Shown here in pieces: positions 1-11,552 of a DNA stretch of 64,000 nucleotides. The position numbers and the translations under genes are program-made. Numbering within the stretch: the first letter of the stretch is position 1; the number at the start of each line of letters is the position of its first letter. The stretch lies in contig CAMQGK010000463.1 in NCBI GenBank assembly GCA_947000775.1, positions 7,211,001-7,275,000 on the forward strand, in the 5' to 3' direction. The notes beneath the pieces are model-generated. The model was given only the letters and a program-made list of their open reading frames with translations. It ran no database searches and was not told where the DNA came from. The DNA comes from Pterois miles. Taxonomy: Eukaryota; Chordata; Actinopteri; Perciformes; Scorpaenidae.

Positions 1-88
1 TTTATTTTGAAGTGATTTACCGGATGTGTGAGTATGCTATAATGTTTGCATAATGCTACTTTACCAATTTATCAGTTCTTCACTGTCA

Positions 89-102
89 CCACTAGAGGGC
101 AG
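89..102 (+). promoter_or_regulatory. CTCF-like motif, copy 1
   Basis: The sequence is CCACTAGAGGGCAG, which fits the core vertebrate CTCF motif. The identical 14-mer recurs at 533-546 and 1312-1325 in the same orientation, carried by the local direct repeats. Binding is inferred from the motif only. Confidence 0.4.
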
Positions 103-532
103 CACATACTCGTGATTTTAAATACACAGGTCAATATCTCTTAGTAGCAACATAGAAGTAGACTCGTGAAATGACAACGCTTAAAAACACACATTATTCA
201 GGTTAAACAACCGGTAAATAAAGATGTCCTGTTGCTAAATTGACCTGTGTTTTTAAAATCAGTAGTTGGTATTAATAATGCCCTCCAGTGGTCACAGGTA
301 GGAACTGCATCATGCAGTTATTAGTACTGATTATATCCTTTATAGGCGTCAATACTACACTAATGTTCATAATAGTATCTGTGTTTCTAATGTATACTTG
401 TTGTTGTAAAACAATATAAAGCCCTGCATCGTGTAATGTGCTAAGAAAGTTTACATTCCCAGAAGTGTGACTATACTAACATCTGCACTGATGCTAACTT
501 GATGAATTAAATATTGCAATTCTTCATATTGT

Positions 533-546
533 CCACTAGAGGGCAG
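533..546 (+). promoter_or_regulatory. CTCF-like motif, copy 2
   Basis: Second exact copy of CCACTAGAGGGCAG, same strand as copies 1 and 3, within a partial copy of the direct repeat. Binding is inferred. Confidence 0.4.
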
Positions 547-610
547 TAATAGTCGTCATTTTAAATCCACTGGTCTTTTTGCTTTGTTCAACCAGTGAGC
601 ATTTAGTTTT

Positions 611-914
611 AAGAAAAAGAAAGAAAGAAAGATATTCTTTTTAGTCCAAGTGGGGAAATTCAGTTTTTACACTCTGTTTTTCACACACAGTACATATACA
701 TGCGTAATGGAGAGATGTAAAGTGAGGGGGCTGCTCCTGTCAAGCGCCCAGAGCAGTTGGGGGTTTGGTGCCTTGCTCAGGGGCACCTCGGCAGTGCCCA
801 AGAGGTAAACTGGCACCTCTCCAGCAACCAGTTGGTCTTGGTCCATGGGGGTCTTGAACCCGCGACGTCCGCGTCTTAACCCAAGTCCTTACAGACTGAG
901 CTACTGCCGCCACC
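611..914 (-). mobile_element. tRNA-derived SINE, copy A
   Basis: Read on the minus strand, it begins with a tRNA-like head (GGCAGTAGCTCAGTCTGTAA, A-box-like; GGGTTCAAGAC, B-box-like). A body follows that contains GTGCCCCTGAGCAAGGCACC. It ends in the 3' motif AATTTCCCCACTTGGACTAA and a (TTTC)n tail. The same family recurs at 13663-13974, 50052-50336 and, on the plus strand, 31392-31746. The head is Pol III promoter-like, but this is not a tRNA gene because no acceptor stem closes it. Confidence 0.85.
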
Positions 915-1311
915 AGTACTGCCTTTTACATTAAATTTAGCTGCATTAATTTATTGTTAATCCCTGCATCTTCTTGTCACCACCATAGAGTAAATACTAA
1001 GGAAAACACTGTTGGGGTGTTGTGCTTCCTTTATCTTACGTGTACAAAATAATCCTTAAAAATACTCTATATAACATGAAATGATACACTTAATATTGTC
1101 ACGTTATTATTGCTTATGGTCAATTGTTGCCTTAAACTATAAACTAAGACTATAAACTGTTCTCCCGTTGTGACCAGGAGTAACTACTCGGCGGCGTGAA
1201 TTGAAAGTTTTATTTTGAAATAATTTAATGGAAGTGTGATTATGATTTAATTGATGTTTTTAATTGCATTGCTTGACCTCACCTTTACTAATTTATCAGT
1301 TTCCGCTGTCA

Positions 1312-1325
1312 CCACTAGAGGGCAG
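1312..1325 (+). promoter_or_regulatory. CTCF-like motif, copy 3
   Basis: Third exact copy of CCACTAGAGGGCAG, about 640 bp upstream of the mrpl16 start codon. Binding is inferred. Confidence 0.4.
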
Positions 1326-1954
1326 CAAACAGTCATGATTTTAAATACACAGATCAATGTTTCTCAGCATCAACATAGAGGTAAACTCAGGAACTGATAA
1401 TGGTTGAAAATATACACATTATTCAGGTTAAACACCTGGTAAATAAGGACTTGTCTAAACATGAGACATTAACCAACATTATCTCATATTCAATTGTATT
1501 ATGATTACATTCACAGCAACCATCCGTATCAGCGTTAATTATTAATCAAAGATATAATGTTAGAGAAAGCTAACGAACACATGGCTCTGGGCTCAAAACG
1601 TTGCTAGAAGTCACATGGTGATTTTTTTGGAGAGGTGGTGGGGCAAATGACTTCTTTGGCTAGAACGAGCACTCATCTGGTCTGGCGCACTTCAGTCATT
1701 TTGTAAATTTGAAAAATAGTTTCTCTATCGTTCTGTGGATTTGCAGACATCACGCTTATATTACGAAAACCCCATACCGGAAGTGTTTCTTCTTCTCTGG
1801 CGGAAGTAAAAGAATCAATACAGTAATGGCAGCGACCTTGTTCAGAGCATGATGTTCTTAATAGTTTAATTAGTTAACCACCTTAAAATGCTCGTTTATC
1901 GACCACACGAAGAGACAGTTTGGTGTTTATAGTTTCCTTTTCAACGTTAGCATC

Positions 1955-4900
1955 ATGTTTTCCTTCATCAAGGCTGCTGTCGGCGGACTGACCGGTATTT
2001 GTCGAGTCCACGGTCACCAACAAGGTAACAAGTTAGCTAAGCTAACAAAAATAGCTCCTTTTGGGACTGCCTGTATTGCATGCGAGATATTTATTTATTG
2101 GTTTGTTTTACAGGGACTATATACATTAATAAGCATTGGTGTAAACGTCGAGCTAGCCAGAATTATACTTCTGAGCGTTACCTGTAGCCTCGTCTCTAGA
2201 TGACACAGTCAGCCCAAAGCAACGTAAAATTTAGGAAGTCAGTGAAGGCAATAATTATAATAAATGGTCAGGTACGAACTGTTAACATGTAGCACAGAAG
2301 CAAGTAATACACAACGTATATATAACGTAAAAAACAAACAAACAATTTGTCTGTGCACTGTTACAGACATTATTTATTTTGCACAAATTAAGACTACACA
2401 ATCAAATGTGCAGGAAGAGGCAAAAACCCCACTGGGCTTATTTGAAACCTCCACCAAAATAATATTAAGAATTACAATGTTATAGAGGGCATAATATTAA
2501 TATACAGAAATAATATAACTACATTTACTGTTGACACACAATTAGAACAATATATATGTACATACATGTATAAACGGCCACATAATCACACCTGTACACC
2601 TGTTCAATTGCTTGGTAAAACAAATAGCTAATCAGCCAATCACATGGCCACAACTCAATGCATTTAGGCATGTTGACGTGGTCAAGACAACTTGCTGAAG
2701 TTCAAACCGAGCGTCAGAATGGGGACAAGAGGGGATTTAAGTGATTTTGAACGTGGCATGGTTGTTGGTGCCAGACGGGCTGGTCTGAGTATTTCAGAAA
2801 CTGCTGATCTACTGGGATTTTCATGCACAACCATCTCTAGGGTTTACAGAGACTCCTCCGAAAAAGAGAAAATATCCAGTGAGCGCCAGTTGTGTGGATG
2901 AAAATGCCTTGTTGATGTGAGAGGTCAGAGGAGAATGGGCAGACTGGTTGAGATGATGGAAAGGCAACAGTAACTTAAATAACCACTTGTTATAACCAAG
3001 AAATGCAGAATACCATCTGTGAACGCACAACACATCAAACCTTGAAGAAGATGGGCTACAGCAGCAGAAGACCACACCAGGTGCCACTCCTGTCAGCTAA
3101 GAACAGGAAAGGAAAAGGAAAGGTTGCCTGGTCTGACGGGAATCAATTTTAGCTGCGACATTCAGATGGCAGGGTCAGAATTTGACATAAACAACATGAA
3201 AGAATGGATCCATCCTACCTTGTATCAACGGTTCAGGCTGGTGGTGGTAGTACGGGAGATTCACATCATAGATGTGCAGCTGACAAATCTGCAACAACTG
3301 CATGATGCTATCATGTCAATATGGACCAATATCTCAGAGGAATATTTCCAACACCTTGTTGAAAGTATGCCATGTAGAATTAAATTAGTTCTGAAAGCAA
3401 AAGTGGGTCCAACCTTTTACTGGCAGGGTGTACCTAATTATGTGGCTGGTGAGTGTATAATAACAATAGCAATAAATATATTAGAAAAGTCAAGAAATGT
3501 GTGTGATGTTCATCACACGTGTGTTTGTATTTGTGGGGGATATTGGTTTAAACATCTACATACAAGCACTGAGGTTAATGCTGACAAAAGTGACTACCAG
3601 TTAACATTTTTTTGTATGAGGAGACGCAACAGCCTCAAACAAAGACAAGTAAAATTAAAGTTTAAATTAAAACAAAACCTGTTACCTCAAGCTGAAAAAC
3701 ATGCACAATGCAGACTTAGTCAAGTCTTTAAGTGTTTGATTACAATACCACTGTACATCTGCGTGTTTTGTTCTATTCAAATGGAATATAATAGAAAATA
3801 ATTCATAAAATCACTACGGTATCTTAAACTGAGCAGTACAACTATAGTTTATCACTGTATTAGCAGTAATAAATGACAGATCTGTATTCTGCTGGTTGTT
3901 CCACAGGTCTTTTACATAGCCACTTGAAAGTCCTAGTAGCTGGCCTGAAGACGCATGAAATCCCTCCAGACTACAGTGGTAATCATTTATCTTCTTGTCA
4001 TTTAATTGTCATGATTTATTATTGTTATGTATGCATGTATACAGGCCTCGGTCCATGGTCCCCTCTTTGGATATTTTTGAATCTTTGTTTAAGAAAGCAT
4101 GTTTGCCTGATGCTGTATGTTAATGTTCGGGATTCCTCACTCTTGTTTTTACTTCTGAAGATGTGGTGCTTCCGGAGAAACCCAAACTGAAGTTTTTGAA
4201 CAAGGTACCTAACTTCAAAAAGGCCAAGAAAGAGATGAAGAAGCTACGGGATATCCAAGGCCCAGCAAAGGCAGCAAATACCTTCACTACAGGACAGTAC
4301 GCTATTGTGGTGAGTGCTTATAAGTTCTGTAAACACTGCTGTGTGTTCAGTGATGGCTGACAGCTGCTGGAAGCACTGACATCTATGAAGACTATATTAT
4401 CTGCAGTATTTTATAACTTGCCCTCAGTATTAAACCGTCAATAATTATGTACAGCATTATCAGTCTGTTACATATTTCACAGTCCTTACGTAATATAATT
4501 ACAGGATATGTTTAGGCATTTCTTATTACCAACACAGAATTACACTGCAACTTTTTATTTCAGCATTGCATTTATGTTAAATAGGAGAAGAACAATGGCA
4601 CTTATGACTTAGGGAAATCATCATTAACTTTATCTTTCCACCTAGCTTTCTCCGTCACCGGCTCTGGCAGTGCACTTATCTAGGGCTGCAACCAATGAGT
4701 ATTTTCATTGTAGATTAATCTGTAGATTATTTTATCAATGAATTGATTAGTTGTCATAAGTTGTTTGTCTATAAAATGTCAGAAAATGGTAAAAAAAAAA
4801 AAAAATGTCAATCATTGTTTCCCAAAGCCCAAGATGACACCCACAACTGTCTTGTTTTGTCTACAACTCAAAAATATTAATTTTACTGTTATAGAGGAGG

Positions 4901-6525
4901 ATAGAAACTAGAAAGTAGTCATATTTAAGAAGCTGGAATCAGAGAAATTAGATTTTTTTTTTCTCAAATTATTTAAACCGATTTATCGAGTATCAAAATA
5001 ATTGGCGATTGGTTTAATAGTTGACAAGTAATCAATTAATCGTTGCAACTCCACACTTGCCAAGTGAAAAAAAGCAAAGCAGAGCATGACATTAAAAAAT
5101 GACTTCCCCCGTCTGTGTCTATCTCTCTCTTTGATACTCAGGCCATGGGAGGGGGCTACCTCCATTGGGGTCACATAGAGATGATTCGTCTAACTGTCAA
5201 CCGTAAGATGGATGCTCGGACTACATTTGCCCGCTGGCGCATCAATAGCCCATATAAGCCCATCACACGTAAAGGTCTGGGTCAGCGCATGGGTGGGGGC
5301 AAAGGGGCCATCGACCACTATGTGACACCTGTCCGCTACGGTCGTTTCATTGTGGAAGTGGGAGGAAAGGTGGAGCTGGGGGAGGTTGAGCACATCTTGA
5401 CTGAAGTGGCGAAGAAGCTACCTTTCCCTGCCAAGGTGAGATGACTGATGCTGTATATACTGTACTTTACCCACTGGTGTCTAATATATACTTTCAGAAT
5501 TTCAGTTAAGTTTGAGCACTTTGGTAAGAAGCTTTTTTTTGGTGATTCATTTGTATATGCACGCAGTTGTCTTTATTAGATACATCTCAATCAAACTAAT
5601 TCAGTCTAATGCAAACGTCCTGCAGTAAATCCTCCTCCATGAAGGTCATATTGTTTTTTTTTTTTTGGTTTGTTTTTTTGGGTGAAACTTTTTTGGAGCG
5701 ATGTTTATTCAACTTTGTCATTTTGGAGGCTACATCTTGTGGTGCTGTGAAATTGTATTGCATGATAATGACAGGTATTTCTATTATTTTGTCCACCCCA
5801 TTCACATCAATGAGGGTAGGCTGAATAACAGAAACATATCCCTACTCTTTCTGCCTCACTGAAAAATGCATTTATGAATATGCAAATATTTTTCATTTCA
5901 AAATGTTAAATATTTCACTGAAAAATCTGTTGTCATTGAATGTGCACGTAATAAGCAAAACATTTGTAAGTGGAGGGGGTCTTTATTACAAGGATAGCTT
6001 GAATGTTTTGAAGTGAGGTTGTCTGAGGGTACGTATCCATAGTCAAGGTATTACCTACAGTAGAGGATGGTCAGCACGCCCCCAGTTTGGAGAAACAGAC
6101 AAGAGTTTCATTCATTGGAAAGAAAAGGGCCTTGCTTCCAACACTGTATCCGGTTCTCTTTATACATCCATGCTGTGGATGAGGCCAGCAGTAAAACATA
6201 TTTTAGTGACCTAAAAGGCCCACCTAAAAAAAATCTGTATCAGTTTAAGTGTAAGCTATATTTAGAATATTTTCTCTGCTTTGCCTAAAAATAACCCAAT
6301 AATTCCTTGCATTGTGTTTTGTTCTTCATATAGGTGATGAGCAGAAAGAGCCTAGCAGCCCTGCAACAGAAGCAGGCCGACATGGAGCAGAACAACCAGA
6401 ATCCCTGGACCTTCAAGGAGATAGTGCACGGCAACATGCTGGGTATCAGGAAGGTGCTCAGCCCCTTTGACCTGCACAACCACGGACGCTTCACAGGCAA
6501 ATTCCACCTCCCGTGGAGGGTGTGA
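1955..6525 (+). CDS. mrpl16: Mitochondrial ribosomal protein L16 (uL16m)
   Basis: Five coding exons with GT-AG junctions in compatible phase: 1955-2024, 3907-3978, 4161-4309, 5142-5435 and 6334-6525 (TGA). The spliced product is 258 aa, against 251 in human as I recall it. The protein is a large-subunit component of the mitochondrial ribosome and sits near the peptidyl-transferase centre. Exon 4 carries the family core, with GGGYLHWGHIEMIRLTVNR, PITRKGLGQRMGGGKGAIDH and YVTPVRYGRFIVEVGG. Exon 5 ends with NNQNPWTFKEI, NMLGIRKVLSPFDL and the C-terminus LPWRV. The N-terminus (MFSFIKAAVGGLTGICR) is basic and amphipathic, as expected of a mitochondrial presequence. The start is the first ATG in frame with exon 1. 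AATAAA lies at about 6543, just after the stop. Intron 1 carries a Tc1-like relic and intron 3 a MITE. The identification is firm; exon 2 is the least conserved part. Confidence 0.95.
2567..3460 (+). mobile_element. Internally deleted Tc1-like DNA transposon in mrpl16 intron 1
   Basis: The left end (CGGCCACATAATCACACCTG, from about 2574) is nearly complementary to the right end (GGTGTACCTAATTATGTGGC, from about 3427), giving inverted termini. Between them is a decayed Tc1/mariner transposase. An N-terminal helix-turn-helix block is readable at 2713-2900 (DLSDFERGMVVGARRAGLS, then ISETADLLGFSCTTISRVYR) and then hits a stop. Further relics are broken by stops and frameshifts. At about 3240-3260 the sequence jumps from the central part to the extreme C-terminal part, so most of the DDE catalytic region is missing. 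The copy is non-autonomous and dead. The open frame 3124-3801 is chance read-through of this relic. Confidence 0.85.
4682..5053. repeat. hAT-like MITE in mrpl16 intron 3
   Basis: It starts AGGGCTGCAACCAATGAGTA and ends with the partly complementary AATTAATCGTTGCAACTCC. The AT-rich interior has a poly(A) run at about 4790 and no coding capacity. Relatives occur at 11800-14487 (interrupted), 42098-42642 (interrupted), 44253-44535 and 49336-49652. The hAT assignment is by terminus resemblance only. Confidence 0.65.
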
Positions 6526-7434
6526 CAGACCTGAGGGACACAAATAAACACACTGTAACATCATTCAGACCACAGCAATTAAAATAGTCAGTCATATTTG
6601 GGAATCTTTTTTTCCATCTTTGTTTTTTTATACAAACATAATAGTTACATTTTGCATTTTGTAAAGCGATATATCTTTCCATTCCTGCTTAAAAAAATAA
6701 TAAGATTATGGGTTTGAGTTTTACATGGTGGCTCAAGTACTATGATATTGAATTTGAAGATCTTTGACTAATCGGTTGTCAAAAGATGTAAAAGAAGTCA
6801 AAACAAATCTCTACCAATTTACCTAAACTAGGAATGAATGGGAAAGAAAATAGTGGATTGCATAAGTATTTACCCCCTTTATTTTAAGTTGTATAATAGG
6901 TCAAATGGAGATCACCTGTTTCTATTTAAGGTGCAACAAGTGATTATAGGTTTAATGTGGAATTCCAATTGCTGATTTGTTAATTGGTTGGTAAAATATA
7001 AAGTAATATATAAGTTGAAATAGAAAGACAAAAATAGGTGTCAAAACTGTCACTGGGGTGCATCCATACCTGTTCTCTCATTTGTTGCAATAAAGCAACA
7101 GTATTTAGAGATGGTATAGAAGTAAATATCAGCATTTTCCTTTTAGGCTTTAAACAGGTTTAAACTTTAGACAGCACCTCTACATGAACCTGCTGTCTGA
7201 GAAATTCATACAACAAAGCTGTTTTATCTTTGTTTTATTGCGCATTATTATACGATTAATACTCAGTTTTGATTGGGCAACCACAAAGTTCCACTGTCTA
7301 TTATTTCTTTATAACAGACCGTTGTGATGTATAGCAGACCGTTGCTATGGGTGCAGTTCTGATGTCAGACTGGTGAACCGCTTTTGTGTCAAATTAATTA
7401 TTATTATTATTTTTTTGGAGCTGTGTAATAAGTT

Positions 7435-7534
7435 GGATAATGTACAGCTAGCAAATCATTGTTGTGAAATAAACCCCTGCAGGGTGATGCTGTCAGGGTT
7501 TATTTCACAACGACTGGCTAGCTGTACATTATCC
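7435..7534. repeat. Fold-back inverted repeat
   Basis: The outer arm GGATAATGTACAGCTAGC (from 7435) is exactly complementary to GCTAGCTGTACATTATCC (ending 7534). The inner arm GTTGTGAAATAAACCC is complementary to GGGTTTATTTCACAAC. The unpaired centre is under about 20 nt, so transcripts of either strand could form a hairpin of roughly 40 bp. It looks like the palindromic end of a dispersed fish repeat, not a gene. Confidence 0.85.
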
Positions 7535-7966
7535 CTTGCATAATGGCAAGCTGTTCAGATTTTGCCATTTAATACATTACCTTAGATTACGAACATGGAA
7601 ACACCACTATCATGCTTCGAGTTTCCAGAAAGGCTGATGAAAACATTCTTCTATTAGAAAATATGGTTGTGTCCAGAATTCCACACTAGCTTGATATTTA
7701 GTACACAAAACAGTGTGAGATTTTAGTATGAAGTAGTAGTTGTAAAAAAAAAAAAAAGCTCTCAATCACATTTACCAAAATGGCTTCAGGCTACTTGGGT
7801 GTGTGGGCTCAACCTCCCTGCGCAAACCCTTACAGGTAGTATTTTCGTCTTCCGTGTCATCACTGAATGCTGCTGATATAGCGTTATATCAGGGAAGACT
7901 GCTGTTTTTGCCGGTACTATAACAGCCATATACGTTTAATTTTGAATTCTCAATACGAAGCCTCCC

Positions 7967-7967
<1 letters not shown>

Positions 7968-8061
<94 letters not shown>
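7968..8061. repeat. (GT)n microsatellite
   Basis: More than 45 uninterrupted TG dinucleotides, about 330 bp upstream of the cenpq start codon. Long alternating purine-pyrimidine tracts can adopt Z-DNA and are highly polymorphic. Confidence 0.98.
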
Positions 8062-8063
<2 letters not shown>

Positions 8064-8393
8064 CGTTGGCCGGAGATGAATTGCTGCCTGTCAGTAATCA
8101 TACGGGTGATACTTAACGTCTCGACGCATGCGCGTTGAATGTGCGCTAAGCTGTTCGAAAACAACAGCGCGAAAGTAGCTCGGCAGTTGACAACAACTTG
8201 TCAAGTTTGTGATTGAGTTCATGAAGCTGTATTTTTGTATTAACGTTATATAATTTGTTTACGTCTCGATTTTTACAAGAAAGCCTCTGTTTGTGTTACT
8301 TCACGATTGTTGGCCTATTTACGTTAGTTTAGCTTGCGTAGTTTTACATTAGCTTTGTGTTAACACTAACTAAGCTAGCTAACTTTAGCGGAT

Positions 8394-11300
8394 ATGAAGC
8401 CTGTTAGAGGGTCTAGCCGGACCGCGTCAAAAGTACCTAACCTGAAAAAGAGCAAGAAAACAGACCAGACGACGGAACAACTGCATCAGGTAAGATGGAG
8501 TAAACTCTCCAGCTGATGTTGACGTCTTCATAGTTCCTAGTCTCTTATTAACTTGCTCTATAATATTAATGTTTTTATAGGAGCCGCTGTCCAGTGAAAA
8601 TAACCATAGCAAGACCACGCACCACCCAAAACCAGCACGGAAGAGGAAAGGTTAGCTCTTTTTAGCACTGCATCTTCAGATGTATACATGTTAGACCATG
8701 CAGACGTAATGGTGCAGCATAATGTAAGAGTTGGACCACAATGCAAATCAAATGTACTGTTATTTTCTGTTTTCTTGTGTTGCTCCCGTCCTGAAAAAGC
8801 TGGCGGCTCGTCTTCAGTCCCTAACAAAGTCAGAGGTGAGGAGGAGTGGAAGCTGATGCCAGGATCCTCCATCAAATCTCTGGAGAACGTCTTGGACTTA
8901 TCAATACTGTGAGTTTCACTGTGAAAAGTGGTATTTTCCTATACACTCAGTGTGTACTTTATTATGTACACTTGTAAAATCTAATGTAATTCAATACAAC
9001 AGCTCAGCCATACATTTTACCGTTACAAAGTTTTGATTGACACTGTGAGAGAGCTATATAGTTTTATTATAGAGGTTTCAGTTTGCAGTGGTGTTGAATT
9101 GGACTGTTTTATATTGAGACGTGTTTCTAATGTTTTGCCCACGCCATTTACAAATATGAAACACATTTCAATAACAATGCAGTACAGAGTTACTGTACAC
9201 CACTACTGACTGTGACCTTACATATAAACATGCAGTTGAATCAACACCTCTCCAAAACTTGAAGCAGAGCTGTAATGGCATACCTCATAAAGTGACTAAA
9301 GATTGTCCCTTCTGACATACATATGTATTGTTCTAGAGCTAGATTGATAAACCAGCCAGCTTAGTGCAGATATGTGTCGGTACTGGTTTATACGTACTGT
9401 ACTGTATGTTGACTGATTAGTAACAGTAGATTTCAGCACGGAAATACCAGCTAGCTCAGAGGTCATTTTGAAAAAAAAAGTTAACTTTTTCATAGGTTGT
9501 TCATTAGAGAGCACTGACTAGTTGATGTAGCATTATAAGATTTTAAAACTCCCAAATATTGAAATTGGCCTCAAAAATCCAGCATGGGCCGGGCTGTTTG
9601 GAATACCATTTTTTGGGCTTTGACGCTTCAGTGAGAAATATTCAAAGGTATAACGCTTCACAGTGCAGCAGTCTGTCTCCATCTTGCCTCTACACACAAC
9701 AAACAGTGATATAAGTCTGAGAATAACTACCGGTAATAAGAATTAATGTTGAATATGAATAATGTGGGATTTTTTTTTTTTTTCCGTTGGCTATTTTGGG
9801 ATTTATACATCATTATTTCATACTTATATAAACAAAACAACAACAACAAAAACCTGACGCATTAGAGTACTAATTTGAAGGTTTAATCCCATGTTAATGG
9901 TTGAATCTTGGAAGCATTTGAGTCAGCCCTAGTTGGGTCAGTATAAGTGAACCCTTTTAAACCATCCATCAATTTTCTCCTCAGCATGAGGAGGCACTTT
10001 GTGCCAATGATTAATAGTCTAAATCAACTGCGTAAGGACACTTTGTTCTGTTTTCCCAGCGCGACACTTCCTCTGAGGCTGAAAGAGAAGAAAGAGAGCC
10101 AGGAACATCTGAACATAATGAAAACCAGGTAATTTCTGAGAAGTCAAAAATTAAGATTATGATGAAAAGAATAAAAGGTAACATAAGATTTATCCCTGGG
10201 TTTTCTGTGTACGACGGTGCTTCATATTGGGGTACATCGCCTTGGTAACTTATGCTGTGCACATCACCACCTCTGGAGCAAGTTATGTACGAGATAATAG
10301 ATTAACATGTATAGCTTTGCCTACTGACCAATCAAAGCTCAATGTGTGGCTCATAAGAGGGTCTTAGCTGGACAAGAGTGTTCAAAGACCAGTGTTATGT
10401 TGAGTACTGTTTCCCATAGATATGCGTTTCCCCCTACCTAAGCCTAAACCAACCCTTATCCCTTACCCTAAATACCAAGGGGACTCTAAACACTATTCGA
10501 CGGGGGAACAAACTTCAACATACAACCGACAAATACTGTATATTATACAGTATATTCACTTATCTGTGTCAGCTTCTTGAGCTGTATGTAAAGTGCAACA
10601 TGTTGAGTCAGGTGCTTACTGTATACATTACTCTGTGTTACTTTACCCCTGATACTTTTATGTATACTGGGGGTGATTATAATATTTGAAAGTAAGGCCT
10701 CCACTTTAAATTATGTTTTGTATTTATTTTTATTTGTTTCACACTGCTAGGGTTGTAGCTGAAACAATAAGTTTAAAATAAAAACACCATAATTTCCTCA
10801 AGGGAATGAATAAAGTATATCCTGTATTCTTGTATTCTGTAAGAATACATCCACGCAATATTTAATTAATGGAGTACACAAATGTCATAGTCAGATCTCT
10901 TGCTCTAGATGGGACAGTGATATTATAAGCCTATTAATTTATGCATTCATACAGTGATTTTTTTGTTTGTTTTTGCCAGCTGTCCTCCCTCCATTTGGCA
11001 TCTGCGCCTCTTTTAGCCTTGATTATGTGTTTAACTTCTTTGTATTTGTCTGTTATTTTTTTTATCTTTGTAAAATCTGCTGCGTGGCTGACAGAAGACG
11101 TGTCCATGTTTGTGACTGCTCATGTGCTGGAAACACTGCCCCTTTATATGTGAATACACCCATAGCTAGACTGGGAAACCCTGGGTTGACTTACCGAATG
11201 ACAACCACTGTTGTAGGGCCGCTTAGCATGATTGCAGTTGTTTGGGTTAGTGAAGCCAGATAATGAAATGATACCCTGTGTATGTTGAACTTGCTTCAAA

Positions 11301-11521
11301 GTGCAGGCCTTTTCCCCTCCAGTGGCATTTAACGAATAAGAGGAAGTAAAAAGATGACTTGATATATGACAACGTCATGATACAATTTGAGGGAAATTTG
11401 AATGAACATAAATTATCACCCACTTGATCCTCAATTTGATCTTCTAGTATGATTCAATTATCCTTATTTCAAAGTACTGAGCAGAAAATATCCTGATTGT
11501 CAAGGATAATGTCTTAGTTGC

Positions 11522-11552
<31 letters not shown>

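Larger units (their letters stand above)
1..1954. repeat. Upstream flank of mrpl16: degenerate direct repeats
   Basis: No gene is seen here. Two related blocks of about 250 bp (about 1-260 and about 1200-1450) share the order TTTATTTTGAA, then CCACTAGAGGGCAG, then GATTTTAAATACACAG, then ATTCAGGTTAAACA. A shorter third copy of the middle part lies at about 515-575, and a weaker one at about 970. A SINE (separate entry) sits between them. The last 200 bp before the mrpl16 start should hold that gene's promoter and 5' UTR; no TATA box stands out. Confidence 0.6.
6550..8393. other. Intergenic spacer mrpl16-cenpq
   Basis: No gene is seen. It contains a possible Tc1-type relic at about 6850-7110 (GTGGATTGCATAAGTATTTA), a repeat block at about 7240-7560 with a strong fold-back, and a long (GT)n tract at 7968-8061. 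The last 300 bp are richer in CpG and should include the cenpq promoter. Confidence 0.5.

Noticed and set aside
3124..3801. 225-codon open frame in mrpl16 intron 1
   Set aside because: Its first two thirds run through the decayed Tc1-like element out of register and the rest is AT-rich intron. It is not a gene.
7889..8164. Minus-strand frame with a long Thr-His repeat
   Set aside because: It is the translation of the (GT)n microsatellite and flanks, with no homology or splice context.
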